A stretch of DNA of 64,000 nucleotides from Mesorhizobium sp. (GCA_019635735.1 JAHBYX010000001.1:310001-374000); one strand, 5' to 3'; positions 9,504 through 20,878 are shown, numbered from the stretch's first letter. Program-made: numbers and translations. The notes: generated by a model from the letters alone, not told the origin.

Positions 9504-9988
9504 ATGCGCCGCATGATCGTTCCGGAAGCCCTCGCGGGCGTTTACGCGCAGTGGCGCTATGCACCTGCCGTCGCCGCCAACGGTTTCATCCATGTTTGCG
9601 GCATTGTCGGCGTCAGCCCCGGCGGCGAGACGCCGGATGGACTGGGACATGAGTCATTCGAGGCGTTTGGCGGCGTATCCTCCACCGCTGCGCGAGACGG
9701 CGCGCCGCTTGCCGCGCTCGAAGCCGTGCGCGATCCGGAAGCACAGTTCGCCGTCGCCTTCGAGACGCTGCGCGCCATCCTGCGCGAAGCCGGCGCCGAC
9801 CTGTCGGACGTCGTCGAGATCACGTCCTACCACATCGGCATCTCCGCCCACATGGAAGCCTTCATGAAGGTCTGGGCGCGCTACCTGAAGGAGCCCTACC
9901 CCGCCTGGACCGCCGTCGGCGTGGCGGAACTGATCGTGCCCGGCGGACTGGTGGAGTTGCGGGCTGTGGCGATTGATCCGGGGAGGCT

Positions 9989-9992
<4 letters not shown>
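9504..9992 (+). CDS. RidA family protein
   Basis: A 162-residue protein of the RidA/YjgF/UK114 family. The family's central stretch is seen: [17 protein letters not shown], then [20 protein letters not shown], then [12 protein letters not shown]. RidA proteins form trimers and hydrolyse reactive enamine/imine intermediates made by PLP enzymes, though many paralogues have other roles; the C-terminus [10 protein letters not shown] corresponds to the family's VEIEAIA. The start ATG has AGGAG six bases upstream. Its stop overlaps the convergent parC stop. Confidence 0.87.
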
Positions 9993-12265
<2,273 letters not shown>

Positions 12266-12459
12266 GGAATCCGACTATGTGACCCCGTGATTCGCCGCAA
12301 GGGCCGTCTCGACAAAGGCCCGGACCTGTGACTAAGTCTGCGCGTTTCATCCCGGCATGCTGCGGAGCGGCGCGCCACAATTTCGACCCGCTCCGCCGCG
12401 ACTGTCGGCGATCCATTCCCGGCTCGGTCATTGCACTGCGAGCCATTTCGGAGGTTCCC

Positions 12460-13644
12460 ATGCTTGCCCGGTCGTTTGCCATTGCCTTCCTCGCCTCGTC
12501 GGTTTCCCTTACGGCACTTTCGGCCGCGCAGGCGGTCGAAGCGCAGGATGTCGCCAACCGCTTCAAGGAGCTTATGGCCAACCAGGGCACGACTGCGTCC
12601 TGGTCGTCGGTCGACGAGCAGGACGGCGCGATCGTGATGCGCGGCGTGACGGTCAAGGGCGCAGGCGACGGCGAGACCGTGACGGTCGGCGATGTCACGT
12701 TCGAAGGCGTCGAGGAAGCGGACAATGGCGACTATGTCGTCGAGACCCTTTCCATGCCCGCGTTTTCGACGGTCAGCGAAGGCGCCACGGTCACGCTCGA
12801 AGGCCTGTCGATGTCCGGCGCGGTGCTGCCCTCGCCGACCTCGACCGACATCGTCAGCCAGTCGGGCTTCTTCGATTCCCTCGACGTCGAACAGGTCAAG
12901 GTCGAGAAGGACGGCAAGCAGGTCTTCTCGATGTCGGGCCTGAACTATTCGCTCGAGCGCGACGACGCCGGCAAGTCCTACGAGTTCACCGGCACGGCCG
13001 ACGCCTTCACCGCCGACATGACGGCGAGCGGCGACGCGCAGACAACGGCCATGCTGACCGCGCTCGGCCTCGCCCAGCCGAAGGGCACCTTCGAGATGGC
13101 GGGGAGCTGGTCGCTCACCGACGGCAATCTCTCCGTCGAGCAGATGGACTTCACGGTCGAGAACGCCGGCACGATCGGATTTACCTTCGACGTCTCCGGC
13201 TATACCGAGGAGTTCCTCAAGGCCGCACGCGACATGCAGAAGAACATGGCCAACGCGACCGAGGAGCAGAAGGCCGCCGCCGGCATGGCCGCGATGGGCC
13301 TGATGCAGCAGCTCTCCTTCGCCGGCGCCTCGATCCGCTACGACGACGAGGCGCTGGCCGGCCGTGCGCTCGATCTGGCCGCCGGCATGCAGAAGATGCA
13401 GCGCACCGACATGGTGAAGATGGCGCAGATGATGATCCCCGCCGCGCTCGGACAATATGTCAAGCCTGAGTTCGCCAATCAGGTGGCGGGCGAAGTCGCC
13501 AAGTTCATCGAGAATCCGAAGAGCATCGAGATCAAGGCCGAGCCGGCTGCGCCCGTGCCGTTCATGATGGTCGGCATGAGCGCCATGTCCGCGCCGCAGG
13601 AAGTCCCCGAGCAGCTCGGCATCAAGGTGACGGCGAACGAATAG
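12460..13644 (+). CDS. Secreted protein of unknown function
   Basis: A 394-residue protein with a clear signal peptide (MLARSFAIAFLASSVSLTAL, cleavage probably after SAAQA/VEA). The mature part is rich in beta-prone Thr/Val/Gly repeats (residues ~30-270) and ends in an alanine/methionine-rich helical segment. I do not recognise a named family with confidence; the pattern resembles periplasmic or surface lipid-binding-like beta proteins of rhizobia. The ATG at 12460 has GGAGG seven bases upstream; upstream in-frame codons lack this. It is divergent from parC and ends at a strong terminator hairpin. Confidence 0.8.
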   Translation: MLARSFAIAFLASSVSLTALSAAQAVEAQDVANRFKELMANQGTTASWSSVDEQDGAIVMRGVTVKGAGDGETVTVGDVTFEGVEEADNGDYVVETLSMPAFSTVSEGATVTLEGLSMSGAVLPSPTSTDIVSQSGFFDSLDVEQVKVEKDGKQVFSMSGLNYSLERDDAGKSYEFTGTADAFTADMTASGDAQTTAMLTALGLAQPKGTFEMAGSWSLTDGNLSVEQMDFTVENAGTIGFTFDVSGYTEEFLKAARDMQKNMANATEEQKAAAGMAAMGLMQQLSFAGASIRYDDEALAGRALDLAAGMQKMQRTDMVKMAQMMIPAALGQYVKPEFANQVAGEVAKFIENPKSIEIKAEPAAPVPFMMVGMSAMSAPQEVPEQLGIKVTANE

Positions 13645-13669
13645 CCGCCAGGCCGGACATCCAATAGGT

Positions 13670-13702
13670 GAAGAGCCGGAAGCGCGAAGCTTCCGGCTCT
13701 TC
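13670..13702. terminator. Bidirectional terminator between secreted-protein gene and ohr
   Basis: A perfect 14-bp inverted repeat, GAAGAGCCGGAAGC at 13670-13683 and its complement at 13689-13702, with a 5-base loop, lies between two convergent genes. The T-run is weak on both sides, so it may rely on stem stability. Confidence 0.7.
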
Positions 13703-13707
13703 GCGTT

Positions 13708-14136
13708 TCAGGCCACCGTGAAGGTGACGTCGATATTGCCGCGCGTCGCGTTCGAATACGGACAGATCTGGTGCGCCTTGGCGACGAGTTCGACCGCCTT
13801 GTCGTATTCGATCCCCGGCAGGGTGACCGTCATGGCGACCGCGATACCGTATCCGGGGCCATCGGCACGCTCGCCGAAACTCACCGCGGCATCGATCGCC
13901 GCCTCGTCCGGAATCCTGACCTTCTCGCCCCGTCCGACCGCCTTCAGCGCGCCGAGGAAGCAGGCCGAGTAGCCCACGGCGAACAGCTGTTCGGGGTTGG
14001 TGCCCGGGCCGTCGTTCCCGCCCATCGCCCTTGGCGTGTCGAGTGTGACCTCGAGGCGGCCGTCATCGGTCTTGCTGGTGCCGGTGCGGCCGCCGGTGGT
14101 GTGGGCATGCGTGGTATAGACTGCGGACTTGATCAT
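13708..14136 (-). CDS. ohr: Organic hydroperoxide resistance peroxidase
   Basis: A 142-residue Ohr-family thiol peroxidase that reduces organic and fatty-acid hydroperoxides using a lipoyl-dependent reductant. The peroxidatic cysteine is C59 in VGYSACFLGAL and the resolving cysteine is C125 in HQICPYSNATRGNI; the supporting Arg (R17) and Glu (E50 in NPEQLF) are present. It is cytosolic. It is divergent from ohrR, with an OhrR box between them, so expression should rise under organic peroxide stress. Confidence 0.95.
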   Translation of the reverse strand: MIKSAVYTTHAHTTGGRTGTSKTDDGRLEVTLDTPRAMGGNDGPGTNPEQLFAVGYSACFLGALKAVGRGEKVRIPDEAAIDAAVSFGERADGPGYGIAVAMTVTLPGIEYDKAVELVAKAHQICPYSNATRGNIDVTFTVA

Positions 14137-14175
14137 TGCTGCTTCTCCTTGGGTGGGCGGCTATTCACTAACGCG

Positions 14176-14203
14176 CAATTAAATTGTGTGCAATCTAATT
14201 TTG
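14176..14203. promoter_or_regulatory. OhrR operator (palindromic CAATT-A-AATTG)
   Basis: An 11-bp perfect inverted repeat CAATTAAATTG at 14176-14186, followed 15 bp on by a degenerate copy (CAATCTAATTTTG at 14191-14203), lies in the ohr/ohrR intergenic region. The core matches the known OhrR box consensus of CAATT and AATTG half-sites. Confidence 0.7.
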
Positions 14204-14239
14204 TGCTATATGGTTCACGACGACGTGAGAGGACACCGC

Positions 14240-14695
14240 ATGAGCGCCGGCACGATCAAGCTCGATTCAATGCTCTGCTTCGCCATCTACGCGACCGGGC
14301 ACGCCTTCACGCGCTTCTATAAGCCGCGCCTGGAGGCGCTCGACCTGACCTACCCGCAATATCTCGTGCTCATCGTCCTGTGGGAACGCGACGACATCAC
14401 CGTGAATGCGCTGGGGAACCGGCTGTTTCTCGATTCCGGCACGATCACGCCGCTGATCAAGCGCCTGGAGGCGCGCGGCCTGGTGAGCCGCAGGCGCGAC
14501 GAGGACGACGAGCGGCAGGTGCGGATCAGGCTCACGCCGGAAGGCCGGGCGCTGCAGGACAAGGCGCTTGCCGTTCCGCTCACGATCGCGAAGGGCACCG
14601 GCCTGACGCGGGAAGACGTCGACCGGCTGCGCGCAGAATTGCTCACGCTGCGCGACCGGCTGGACGGTCAGGGCGAAGGGTCGAAGCCCGGCTGA
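14240..14695 (+). CDS. ohrR: MarR-family organic peroxide sensor/repressor OhrR
   Basis: A 151-residue MarR-family repressor. The reactive N-terminal cysteine is C13 ([20 protein letters not shown]), the winged helix-turn-helix lies at ~45-105 ([19 protein letters not shown]), and conserved tyrosines (Y17, Y27, Y38) surround the sensor thiol. No second cysteine is present, so it should work as the 1-Cys type that needs an external thiol for oxidation. The start used is ATG at 14240; an upstream in-frame codon would place the operator inside the gene. Divergent from its target ohr. Confidence 0.9.
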   Translation: MSAGTIKLDSMLCFAIYATGHAFTRFYKPRLEALDLTYPQYLVLIVLWERDDITVNALGNRLFLDSGTITPLIKRLEARGLVSRRRDEDDERQVRIRLTPEGRALQDKALAVPLTIAKGTGLTREDVDRLRAELLTLRDRLDGQGEGSKPG

Positions 14696-14709
14696 CGGAC
14701 CCGCTCCGC

Positions 14710-15126
14710 CTATCCGGACGGCATTTTCGCAAAACTCGGCAAGGCCGGATCGACGCGGTCCCAACCATGGGCGCGCACCGCATAGGTCACCGCCTGCGGC
14801 CGATAGCGCGCCGGATCGTCGAGACTGGCCGCGTGAATGGTGAACACGTCGGGCATGGCTGCGAATCTAAGGAATACCGGCGAGCCGCAGGTCGGGCAGA
14901 ACCCCTTGGTCTTCCTGCTGCCGCTGTCGCCGTGGAGATCCCAGGTCGCGGCCTTGCCGTCGAGGTCGACCTCTGCGCCGGCGAAGCTCAGATATGATCC
15001 ATGGCCCGTGCCGCTCGCCTTCTGGCAGTCGAGGCACTGGCAATCGTTCGAAAAGACCGGCACGCCGCGGATCTGGTAGCGGATCGCGCCGCAGGCGCAG
15101 CCGCCCGTGTAGGGTGCATTCTGCAT
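14710..15126 (-). CDS. GFA (glutathione-dependent formaldehyde-activating) family protein
   Basis: A 138-residue zinc-binding protein of the GFA/CENP-V fold. Ligand cysteines are grouped as GGCACGAI (N-terminal), CQCLDCQKASG and GFCPTCGSP. Most members are not proven formaldehyde enzymes, so the name describes the fold. ATG at 15126 follows GAGGAG at six bases; a longer form would overlap the upstream AHSA1 gene's 3' end. It may be cotranscribed with the ArsR/AHSA1 pair (34-bp gap). Confidence 0.87.
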   Translation of the reverse strand: MQNAPYTGGCACGAIRYQIRGVPVFSNDCQCLDCQKASGTGHGSYLSFAGAEVDLDGKAATWDLHGDSGSRKTKGFCPTCGSPVFLRFAAMPDVFTIHAASLDDPARYRPQAVTYAVRAHGWDRVDPALPSFAKMPSG

Positions 15127-15160
15127 GGTTGTTCTCCTCGGCAAGCCGGCCGCGGCCGGA

Positions 15161-15625
15161 TCAGTCCTGTTCATCCACGATCGAGTCCAGCCGCGGCAGG
15201 ATGGTCCGCCATCCCCTGCTCATGTTCTCGAAGGCGGTGTCATTCTTCGGTGTCAGGAAGCCCGAATGGATGAGCTGCACCCGCGTCCCCTCGGCGAGCG
15301 GCGAGAGGATCCAGGTGACGACCGTGTCGAGCCGCGAGCCGTAGCCTACATTGCCCTCGTCCCCGCCCTGCCAGGAATAGGACAGGCGCCGCGCCGGCTT
15401 CACGTCGAGCACGCGGCAGCGGATCGTGCCGTCCCAGGCGCCGGCCGGCTTGGTGCGGAAGGTGAAATCCTTGCCCGGAACGGGCTCGAAGCCTTCCGGC
15501 GGCATCAGCCACCGCGCGATCAGGCTGCCATCCGTCAGCGCCTTCCAGATCGTCTCGGCGCTATGGTCGAACACCTCGTCCAGGACGATGTCGCGGCTGG
15601 TCTGCTTCGCCAACGTCTCGTTCAT
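15161..15625 (-). CDS. SRPBCC (AHSA1-type) domain protein
   Basis: A 154-residue START-like protein of the AHSA1 group: the N-terminal VFDHSAETIWKALTDGSLIARWLMP block and the C-terminal GW-containing helix (NMSRGWRTILPRL) are typical. It has a hydrophobic cavity; ligands are generally unknown. Its ATG overlaps the stop of the upstream ArsR gene by 4 bp (15622-15625), the standard arsR-AHSA1 operon in which the regulator and the domain protein respond to the same stimulus. Confidence 0.86.
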   Translation of the reverse strand: MNETLAKQTSRDIVLDEVFDHSAETIWKALTDGSLIARWLMPPEGFEPVPGKDFTFRTKPAGAWDGTIRCRVLDVKPARRLSYSWQGGDEGNVGYGSRLDTVVTWILSPLAEGTRVQLIHSGFLTPKNDTAFENMSRGWRTILPRLDSIVDEQD

Positions 15626-15951
15626 GGGTCGATTTCCTTGAGCAGCGCACGCAGATTGTCGAAGCGATCCTGCCAGAACACGCCGTAGTGGTTCATCCAC
15701 TCGGCGAGCGGGTCGAGGCCTTTCGGGTCGACGCGGTAGTAGACGTTGCGTCCGGACGGCCGCTCGGCGACCAGGTCGGCGAGCCGCAAGGTCTTGAGGT
15801 GCTGCGAAATCGCGCCCTGGGTGACGCCGCTGCCGCGCGTCAGATCCGCGACCGTGACCTCCGGCGCGCCCGCGATCCTCTCGAAAAGGGCGCGACGCGT
15901 CGGATCGGCGAGCGCACGCAGGACGGAACTGATCGGCGTTGGTTCAAGCAT
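15622..15951 (-). CDS. ArsR-family transcriptional regulator
   Basis: A 109-residue winged-helix protein: RALADPTRRALFERI at the N-terminus, then the recognition region GSGVTQGAISQHLKTLRLADLV, and a wing with RNVYYRVD. No metal-binding cysteine pair is visible, so it belongs to the non-metal ArsR group usually paired with AHSA1 proteins. First gene of the operon; a palindrome just upstream (15958-15977) is a likely autoregulatory site. Confidence 0.9.
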   Translation of the reverse strand: MLEPTPISSVLRALADPTRRALFERIAGAPEVTVADLTRGSGVTQGAISQHLKTLRLADLVAERPSGRNVYYRVDPKGLDPLAEWMNHYGVFWQDRFDNLRALLKEIDP

Positions 15952-15957
15952 GCAGTT

Positions 15958-15977
15958 TGATTAGCTGACACTAATCA
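15958..15977. promoter_or_regulatory. Candidate ArsR operator
   Basis: Perfect inverted repeat TGATTAG (15958-15964), spacer of 6, CTAATCA (15971-15977), beginning 7 bp upstream of the arsR start codon. The following ATTAGTCAACGCTAA extends partial symmetry. Size and position suit an ArsR dimer. Confidence 0.55.
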
Positions 15978-16006
15978 ATTAGTCAACGCTAAAATATAGA
16001 TCTCCG

Positions 16007-17293
16007 TCACAGGCTGCTCAGGAGGGTGTCGAGCGGCGCGAGATAGACCGCGAAGCCCACCACGGCCGCCGCGAGCGTCGCGCCGAGATAGAGCACCCAG
16101 AAGGACGTCGGCCCCGCCGCGATCGCAAGGCTTAGTCGGCCGGCCGCGTTGGCGGCCAGCGCGGCGAGAACCGCCTGGCCGATGGTCGCGGCCGCGATCC
16201 CCTGCCCCAGCAAACGCAGTCCGCTCAGGACAGCGACGTCGACGTCGAAGGTGCCGGAAAGCGCGGATGTCCCCACCAGGCTGGCAGCGCCGAACTGGCC
16301 CACGACAGCCGCGCTCGCGGTCGAGACCACCGCGAAGAGCAGCGCGAACAGAAGCAGTGCGGACAGATCGAAGGGATTCTGCGCGCCGTCGCCGGCGGCT
16401 TCCTTGGTATCGCTGCGCAGCAGGAACAGAAGGCCGAAGGCCGCAAAACAGACTGCGGCCGCCAGCGCGCCCGGCACCACCGCCCCAAGAACGCGCGGCT
16501 CCACGATCGTCACGACGCCGATCACCCTGAGAATCGAGACCATTGCCGCGAGGCAGGCAGCGCCCGCAAGCGGCCTGGCGCTGGCCGCCGTCTGGGCGGT
16601 GCGGGCCATGGCGACAGTGACTGCCGTAGAGGACACCATCGCGCCGGCAAGCGCGCTCGCAATCAGCCCCCTGGTCGGCCCGAGAATGCGGACGGCGACG
16701 TATCCGACAAAGGACAAGGCCGCGGTCAGCACCGTGAAGAACCAGACTTCCCAGGGATTGAAGCCGCCCCAAGGGTCGATGGTGCGGTCGGGCAAAAGCG
16801 GCAGGATCACGGCCGTCATCACCGCCAGGACGATGGCCGAGCGCAGTTCGACCCAGGTCAGTTTCCGCAACCCGCCATGCAGCGTCTCGCGGCTCGCCAG
16901 CAGCCCGGCGAGGATCGCCCCGCCGGCCGCCGCCGCGCGGTAGTCGCCGACGACCGCAAGCGCGCCGAGGGCGAAGACGATGAGCGCCGCCACCACTCCG
17001 GTAACGCTGAAATCGTGGTCGTGCCGCCCTTCCTTGTATTTGAACCAGCCGAAGACGGCGGTAAACCCGATAAATCCGGCGACGAGGATCGAGGGCGCGG
17101 AGAGCGAGGAGGCGAGCGCTGCGATGACGCCGCCGAGCAGCCCCGTTGCACCATAGGTGCGGATGCCGGCGGTGCGGCTGCCGGCCGGCTCGGCGCGCTC
17201 GCGCCAGCCGCGCTCGAGGCCGACGAGCAGACCGATGGCCAACGCCAGCGCCAGCCTCGCAATCGTCGTGTCGGCGTCCAGGATATCGAGCAC
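16007..17293 (-). CDS. MgtC/SapB family DUF4010 membrane protein
   Basis: A 428-residue polytopic protein with about twelve hydrophobic segments. The N-terminal ~140 residues match the MgtC/SapB domain (LALAIGLLVGLERGWRER and GIRTYGATGLLGGVIAAL), and the rest is the DUF4010 domain (SVGYVAVRILGPTRGL-like core, long Ala/Gly helices). The function is not established; MgtC relatives affect magnesium homeostasis or ATP-synthase control. It is divergent from the metal ATPase gene that follows. Confidence 0.83.
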   Translation of the reverse strand: MLDILDADTTIARLALALAIGLLVGLERGWRERAEPAGSRTAGIRTYGATGLLGGVIAALASSLSAPSILVAGFIGFTAVFGWFKYKEGRHDHDFSVTGVVAALIVFALGALAVVGDYRAAAAGGAILAGLLASRETLHGGLRKLTWVELRSAIVLAVMTAVILPLLPDRTIDPWGGFNPWEVWFFTVLTAALSFVGYVAVRILGPTRGLIASALAGAMVSSTAVTVAMARTAQTAASARPLAGAACLAAMVSILRVIGVVTIVEPRVLGAVVPGALAAAVCFAAFGLLFLLRSDTKEAAGDGAQNPFDLSALLLFALLFAVVSTASAAVVGQFGAASLVGTSALSGTFDVDVAVLSGLRLLGQGIAAATIGQAVLAALAANAAGRLSLAIAAGPTSFWVLYLGATLAAAVVGFAVYLAPLDTLLSSL

Positions 17294-17447
17294 GGTCTTT
17301 GATCTCCTCGCCTCGATTACCCCGATCGGACCCGCCGCGCCAGCTTGCCGCTGCCATGCGGTCGTCTGTCGCGTTCACACCGACGGCGCTTGCATATCCC
17401 CGCCACGGGCTTCATCTGTCGGGATAGCGAATGCGGAGACGCGCCAA

Positions 17448-19400
17448 GTGCAACGGATGGTCCACAGCGATCTGTCGATCTGGCTTTCCGGCCTGACCGT
17501 CGCCGGCCTGCTCGTCGCGTTGACGGGACAATGGCTCGTCGCCGGCGAGCCCGGGCAAATGCTCTTGCTCGGCGGCTCGGCCCTCGCCTTTGCCGCGGGG
17601 GGGCTTCCGGCCGGCTGGCGCGCGCTCCAGGAACTCGTCACCGAGCACATCCTCGACATCGACCTCCTGATGGTCGTGGCGGCGGTGGCCGCGGCAGCCG
17701 TCGGCGCGCCGGTGGAAGGCGCGGTCCTGCTGACGCTGTTCTCGATCTCCTCGACCCTCGAGGAAAGGGCGCTCGGGCGCGCGCGGCGGGCGATCGAGGC
17801 ACTGATGGCGCTGCGCCCCGAAACGGCGCTGCGCAGGCTGCCCGACAGTCGTGTCGAGGAAGTGCCCTCGGCTGAGCTTGCGGTTGACGACGTATTCGTG
17901 CTGCGTCCCGGCGCGCGGGTACCGGCCGACGGTGTCATCGTCGGCGGCCGCGGCACGCTCGACGAAGCCAACATCACGGGCGAGTCGATGCCGGTCCCAA
18001 AGCAGGTGGGTGCGCAGGTCTTCGAGGCGACCGTCAATCTTGACGGTGTCCTCGAAGTGACCGTCACCCGCACGGTCGCGGAAAGCACCGTCGCGCGGAT
18101 GATCACGCTGGTGACCGAGGCCCAGGCAGCCAAGGCGCCGTCCGAGCAGTTCAGCGCCTGGTTCGGCCAGCGCTACACCGTGGCGGTGCTCGCCGGCGCG
18201 ATCCTGGCCTTCCTGGCCTTCCTCTGGCTCGGACACGGTTGGCACACGGCGCTCTACCGGGCCGCGACCCTGCTCGTCGCGGCAAGTCCCTGCGCCATCG
18301 TGATCTCGGTTCCCGCCGCCATTCTGTCCGCGCTGTCGGCGGCGGCGCGCGGCGGCGTCCTGTTCAAGGGCGGTGCGGCGCTCGAAACCCTGGCGGCTGT
18401 CGAAACCTTCGCCTTCGACAAGACGGGGACGCTGACTGCCGGACGCGCGGCCATCACCGGCATCGTCACCGTGGAAGGAACGGAGAAGGACTTCCTCCGC
18501 CTGATCGGCGGGCTCGAAGCGCAGTCCGAGCACCATATCGCAGGCGCAATCCGCCGCGACCTCGCCGAGCGCGATCTGAAGCCGATCCCGATTGCCGACG
18601 TCACGTCACATCCAAGCGCCGGGATCACCGGCCGGGACGGAGCCGAAGAGGTCTGGGCCGGCAATCCGCGGATGGCGAAGCGCATGGGAGCCTCGGTCGA
18701 CCGCGAGGCTCTCCGGCAACTCGCCGACGGCACGCACACCGTAATCTATGCCGGGCGCGGCGATACCGTCCTCGGCGCCATCACCATCGCCGACGAGGTT
18801 CGGCGCAGTTCCTCGCGCGCATTGCAGGCCCTGCGGCAGGGCGGCGTGCGCAAGATCGTGATGATGACGGGCGACCGCAGGCCCGTCGCACTCAGGATCG
18901 GCACCGAACTCGGGCTCAGGCCCGAGGAGATCCACGCCGAGATGCTGCCGGAGGACAAGGTCGTGGAAGTGGCCGGGCTCGCTACGGCCGGCAAGGTCGC
19001 CTTCGTCGGCGACGGCGTCAACGACGCGGCTGCGCTTGCCCGCGCCGATGTCGGCATCGCCATGGGCGCCGCCGGCTCGGACGTGGCGCTTCAGGCCGCC
19101 GATGTCGCGCTTCTGGCGGAGGACATGGAGCGCCTTGCCGACGCGCACCGACTTGCACGCCGCACGGCGCGGATCATCCGCCAGAACCTCACCTTCGCGA
19201 TGGGCGCGATGGCCGTGCTCGTCACGGGCGGATTGTTCTTCGACCTCCCCCTTCCCCTCGCCGTTCTCGGCCACGAGGGTGGAACGGTGCTGGTCGTGCT
19301 GAACGGGCTGAGGCTTTTGACCGACCCGATCAGGAAGGACCGGCCCGCGAAGGTGGAATCCGCGCCAGTTGCCGCCGCGGCTGCACCCGTCGCCGGCTGA
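17448..19400 (+). CDS. P1B-4 type heavy-metal translocating P-type ATPase (Co/Fe/Zn class)
   Basis: About 650 residues with all P-type ATPase hallmarks: actuator TGES (NITGESMPVP), phosphorylation loop FDKTGTLT, and the hinge VGDGVNDAAAL. The metal-site motifs are SPC in the TM4 region (AASPCAIVIS) and HEGGT in TM6 (LGHEGGTVLVVLNGLR), the pair that defines P1B-4 pumps (CoaT/CtpD/Nia), which export Co(II), Fe(II) or Ni(II). It has no N-terminal metal-binding domain and no C-terminal hemerythrin domain. The nucleotide-domain HP motif reads SEHHIAGA. GTG at 17448 is used; ATG at 17457 is equally possible. Confidence 0.88.
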   Translation: MQRMVHSDLSIWLSGLTVAGLLVALTGQWLVAGEPGQMLLLGGSALAFAAGGLPAGWRALQELVTEHILDIDLLMVVAAVAAAAVGAPVEGAVLLTLFSISSTLEERALGRARRAIEALMALRPETALRRLPDSRVEEVPSAELAVDDVFVLRPGARVPADGVIVGGRGTLDEANITGESMPVPKQVGAQVFEATVNLDGVLEVTVTRTVAESTVARMITLVTEAQAAKAPSEQFSAWFGQRYTVAVLAGAILAFLAFLWLGHGWHTALYRAATLLVAASPCAIVISVPAAILSALSAAARGGVLFKGGAALETLAAVETFAFDKTGTLTAGRAAITGIVTVEGTEKDFLRLIGGLEAQSEHHIAGAIRRDLAERDLKPIPIADVTSHPSAGITGRDGAEEVWAGNPRMAKRMGASVDREALRQLADGTHTVIYAGRGDTVLGAITIADEVRRSSSRALQALRQGGVRKIVMMTGDRRPVALRIGTELGLRPEEIHAEMLPEDKVVEVAGLATAGKVAFVGDGVNDAAALARADVGIAMGAAGSDVALQAADVALLAEDMERLADAHRLARRTARIIRQNLTFAMGAMAVLVTGGLFFDLPLPLAVLGHEGGTVLVVLNGLRLLTDPIRKDRPAKVESAPVAAAAAPVAG

Positions 19401-19410
19401 GCCGAGACGT

Positions 19411-20400
19411 TCATCTCGTGGCGCTGCGACGCCACTCCGCCGGCGGTATGCCGAAACGCCGGGCAAAGGCGCGGTTGAAGGCCGCCTCCGCGCCATAGCC
19501 GGCTTCATAGGCAACCACTCCGACGGGCTTGCCCGCCAGTTTCAGGTCCATGCTTGCCAGATAGAGCCGCCAGTCGCGCAGGTAGCGGATCGGCGACGTT
19601 GCAAGCACGGCGGCGAAACGTCTGGCGAGAGCGCTTCGCGAAATCCCCGCCTCCCGCGCCAGTTCGGCGGTCGTCCAATCGCGCCGCGGATCCCCGTGAA
19701 GCATGGCCAGACAACGACCGAGGACCGGATCCCGGATCGCCGCGAGCCAGCCTGTCGCGTCGATCTCCTCGCGCGCAAACTGCCGGCGAAGCACCTCCAT
19801 GAACGTGACCTCCGTCAGGCGCTCGAGCACGGACGATCCGCCGCGCTGCGGATTGTCGACCTCCGCGACGATCTGGCCGATGGTGCCGGCGAGCCAGTCC
19901 CCCTCCTGCGACCCGGCGGTCTTGACGTGGATGAATTTCGGCAGGGACTGGCGGAACGGCGCGAAATTGGCGGCTTCGCACTGGATGTAGCCGCATAGGA
20001 TTCGTATCGCCTTCCCCCGCGCTTCGTAGCGCAGCATCGGGATCTCGTTCCACGGCTTGGGCGGAAGGTCGGCGCCGGGATCTATGAGCCGCCCGCCCGA
20101 CCCCACGCCGAGACGGTGCGGAGTGCCGAAGGGAAACGCCGCGATGTCACCCTCTTCGAGAACCGTTTCCGTTCCTTCGAACTCCAGCCAGCACGCGCCC
20201 CGCGCCATGATGTGGAACCCGATGGAGTCGGCCGGCTTGTAGGCGGCCGGCGTCGCATCGGTCTCCCACACGCCTTCCGGCATGAAGCAATACTGCATCG
20301 ACCCGGTGATCCGGACGCGGCGCAGGGCTTCGGACAACAGGTCGCCCACGCCAGTCACGGCGGCTGGATTTTCGGTCAAGGCATTCGGAATTCCGGCCAA
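19411..20400 (-). CDS. AraC-family regulator with cupin sensor domain
   Basis: A 329-residue regulator. Residues ~25-190 form an AraC N-terminal cupin (cupin_6-like: GFHIMARGACWLEFEG, then DIAAFPFGTPHRLG). Residues ~225-325 carry the two AraC helix-turn-helix motifs (TAELAREAGISRSALARRF and VGVVAYEAGYGAEAAFNRAF) ending in the usual PPAEWRR. Divergent from the DsrE-like gene with only 60 bp between starts, so that gene is its most likely target. The ligand is unknown. Confidence 0.88.
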   Translation of the reverse strand: MAGIPNALTENPAAVTGVGDLLSEALRRVRITGSMQYCFMPEGVWETDATPAAYKPADSIGFHIMARGACWLEFEGTETVLEEGDIAAFPFGTPHRLGVGSGGRLIDPGADLPPKPWNEIPMLRYEARGKAIRILCGYIQCEAANFAPFRQSLPKFIHVKTAGSQEGDWLAGTIGQIVAEVDNPQRGGSSVLERLTEVTFMEVLRRQFAREEIDATGWLAAIRDPVLGRCLAMLHGDPRRDWTTAELAREAGISRSALARRFAAVLATSPIRYLRDWRLYLASMDLKLAGKPVGVVAYEAGYGAEAAFNRAFARRFGIPPAEWRRSATR

Positions 20401-20460
20401 AGACGCACCGTCATCTTTGTTGGAGGATCGGTCGCATTACTTCGAGACAAGGAGACTAAC

Positions 20461-20829
20461 ATGGCTGATACGACCGACAAACTCGTGGTGCTGGTCACAA
20501 AGGGCATCGATTCCGAGCTTTCTTCGGTGGCCTTCACCATCGCCAATGGCGGCATCACCGCCGGGCTGAAGGTGTTTATTTTCCTGACGAGCACGGGGAT
20601 AGATCTCGTCCGCAGGAACGGCGCTGCGATGACGCAGGTCGCACCGCTCGACCCGCTGGCGGTCCTGATCAAGGACTTTCTCGCCCGTGGCGGGGTGATC
20701 TGGGCATGTCCGCCCTGCGTCAAGTCGCGCGGCTACGAGCAGGCGGACCTGATCGACGGCGTGGTCATCGCAGGCGCCAGCGTCATGCATGCCGAGATCA
20801 AGGCGGGCGCCGCCACGCTCTCGTTCTGA
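20461..20829 (+). CDS. DsrE-family protein
   Basis: A 122-residue single-domain protein with the DsrE/DsrF-like Rossmann-type fold: KLVVLVTKGIDSE at the start, a central GLKVFIFLTSTGIDLV, and a cysteine pair in WACPPCVKSRGY. DsrE relatives carry persulfides in sulfur relay, and the Cys-x-x-Cys would suit that, but the actual substrate is unknown. ATG at 20461 has AAGGAG eight bases upstream. Probably controlled by the divergent AraC regulator. Confidence 0.8.
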   Translation: MADTTDKLVVLVTKGIDSELSSVAFTIANGGITAGLKVFIFLTSTGIDLVRRNGAAMTQVAPLDPLAVLIKDFLARGGVIWACPPCVKSRGYEQADLIDGVVIAGASVMHAEIKAGAATLSF

Positions 20830-20878
20830 GGCCTCCTGCCGGTCGCCCAGCCTTGCTGGCGGGCGGCCGGCTCGGCCG

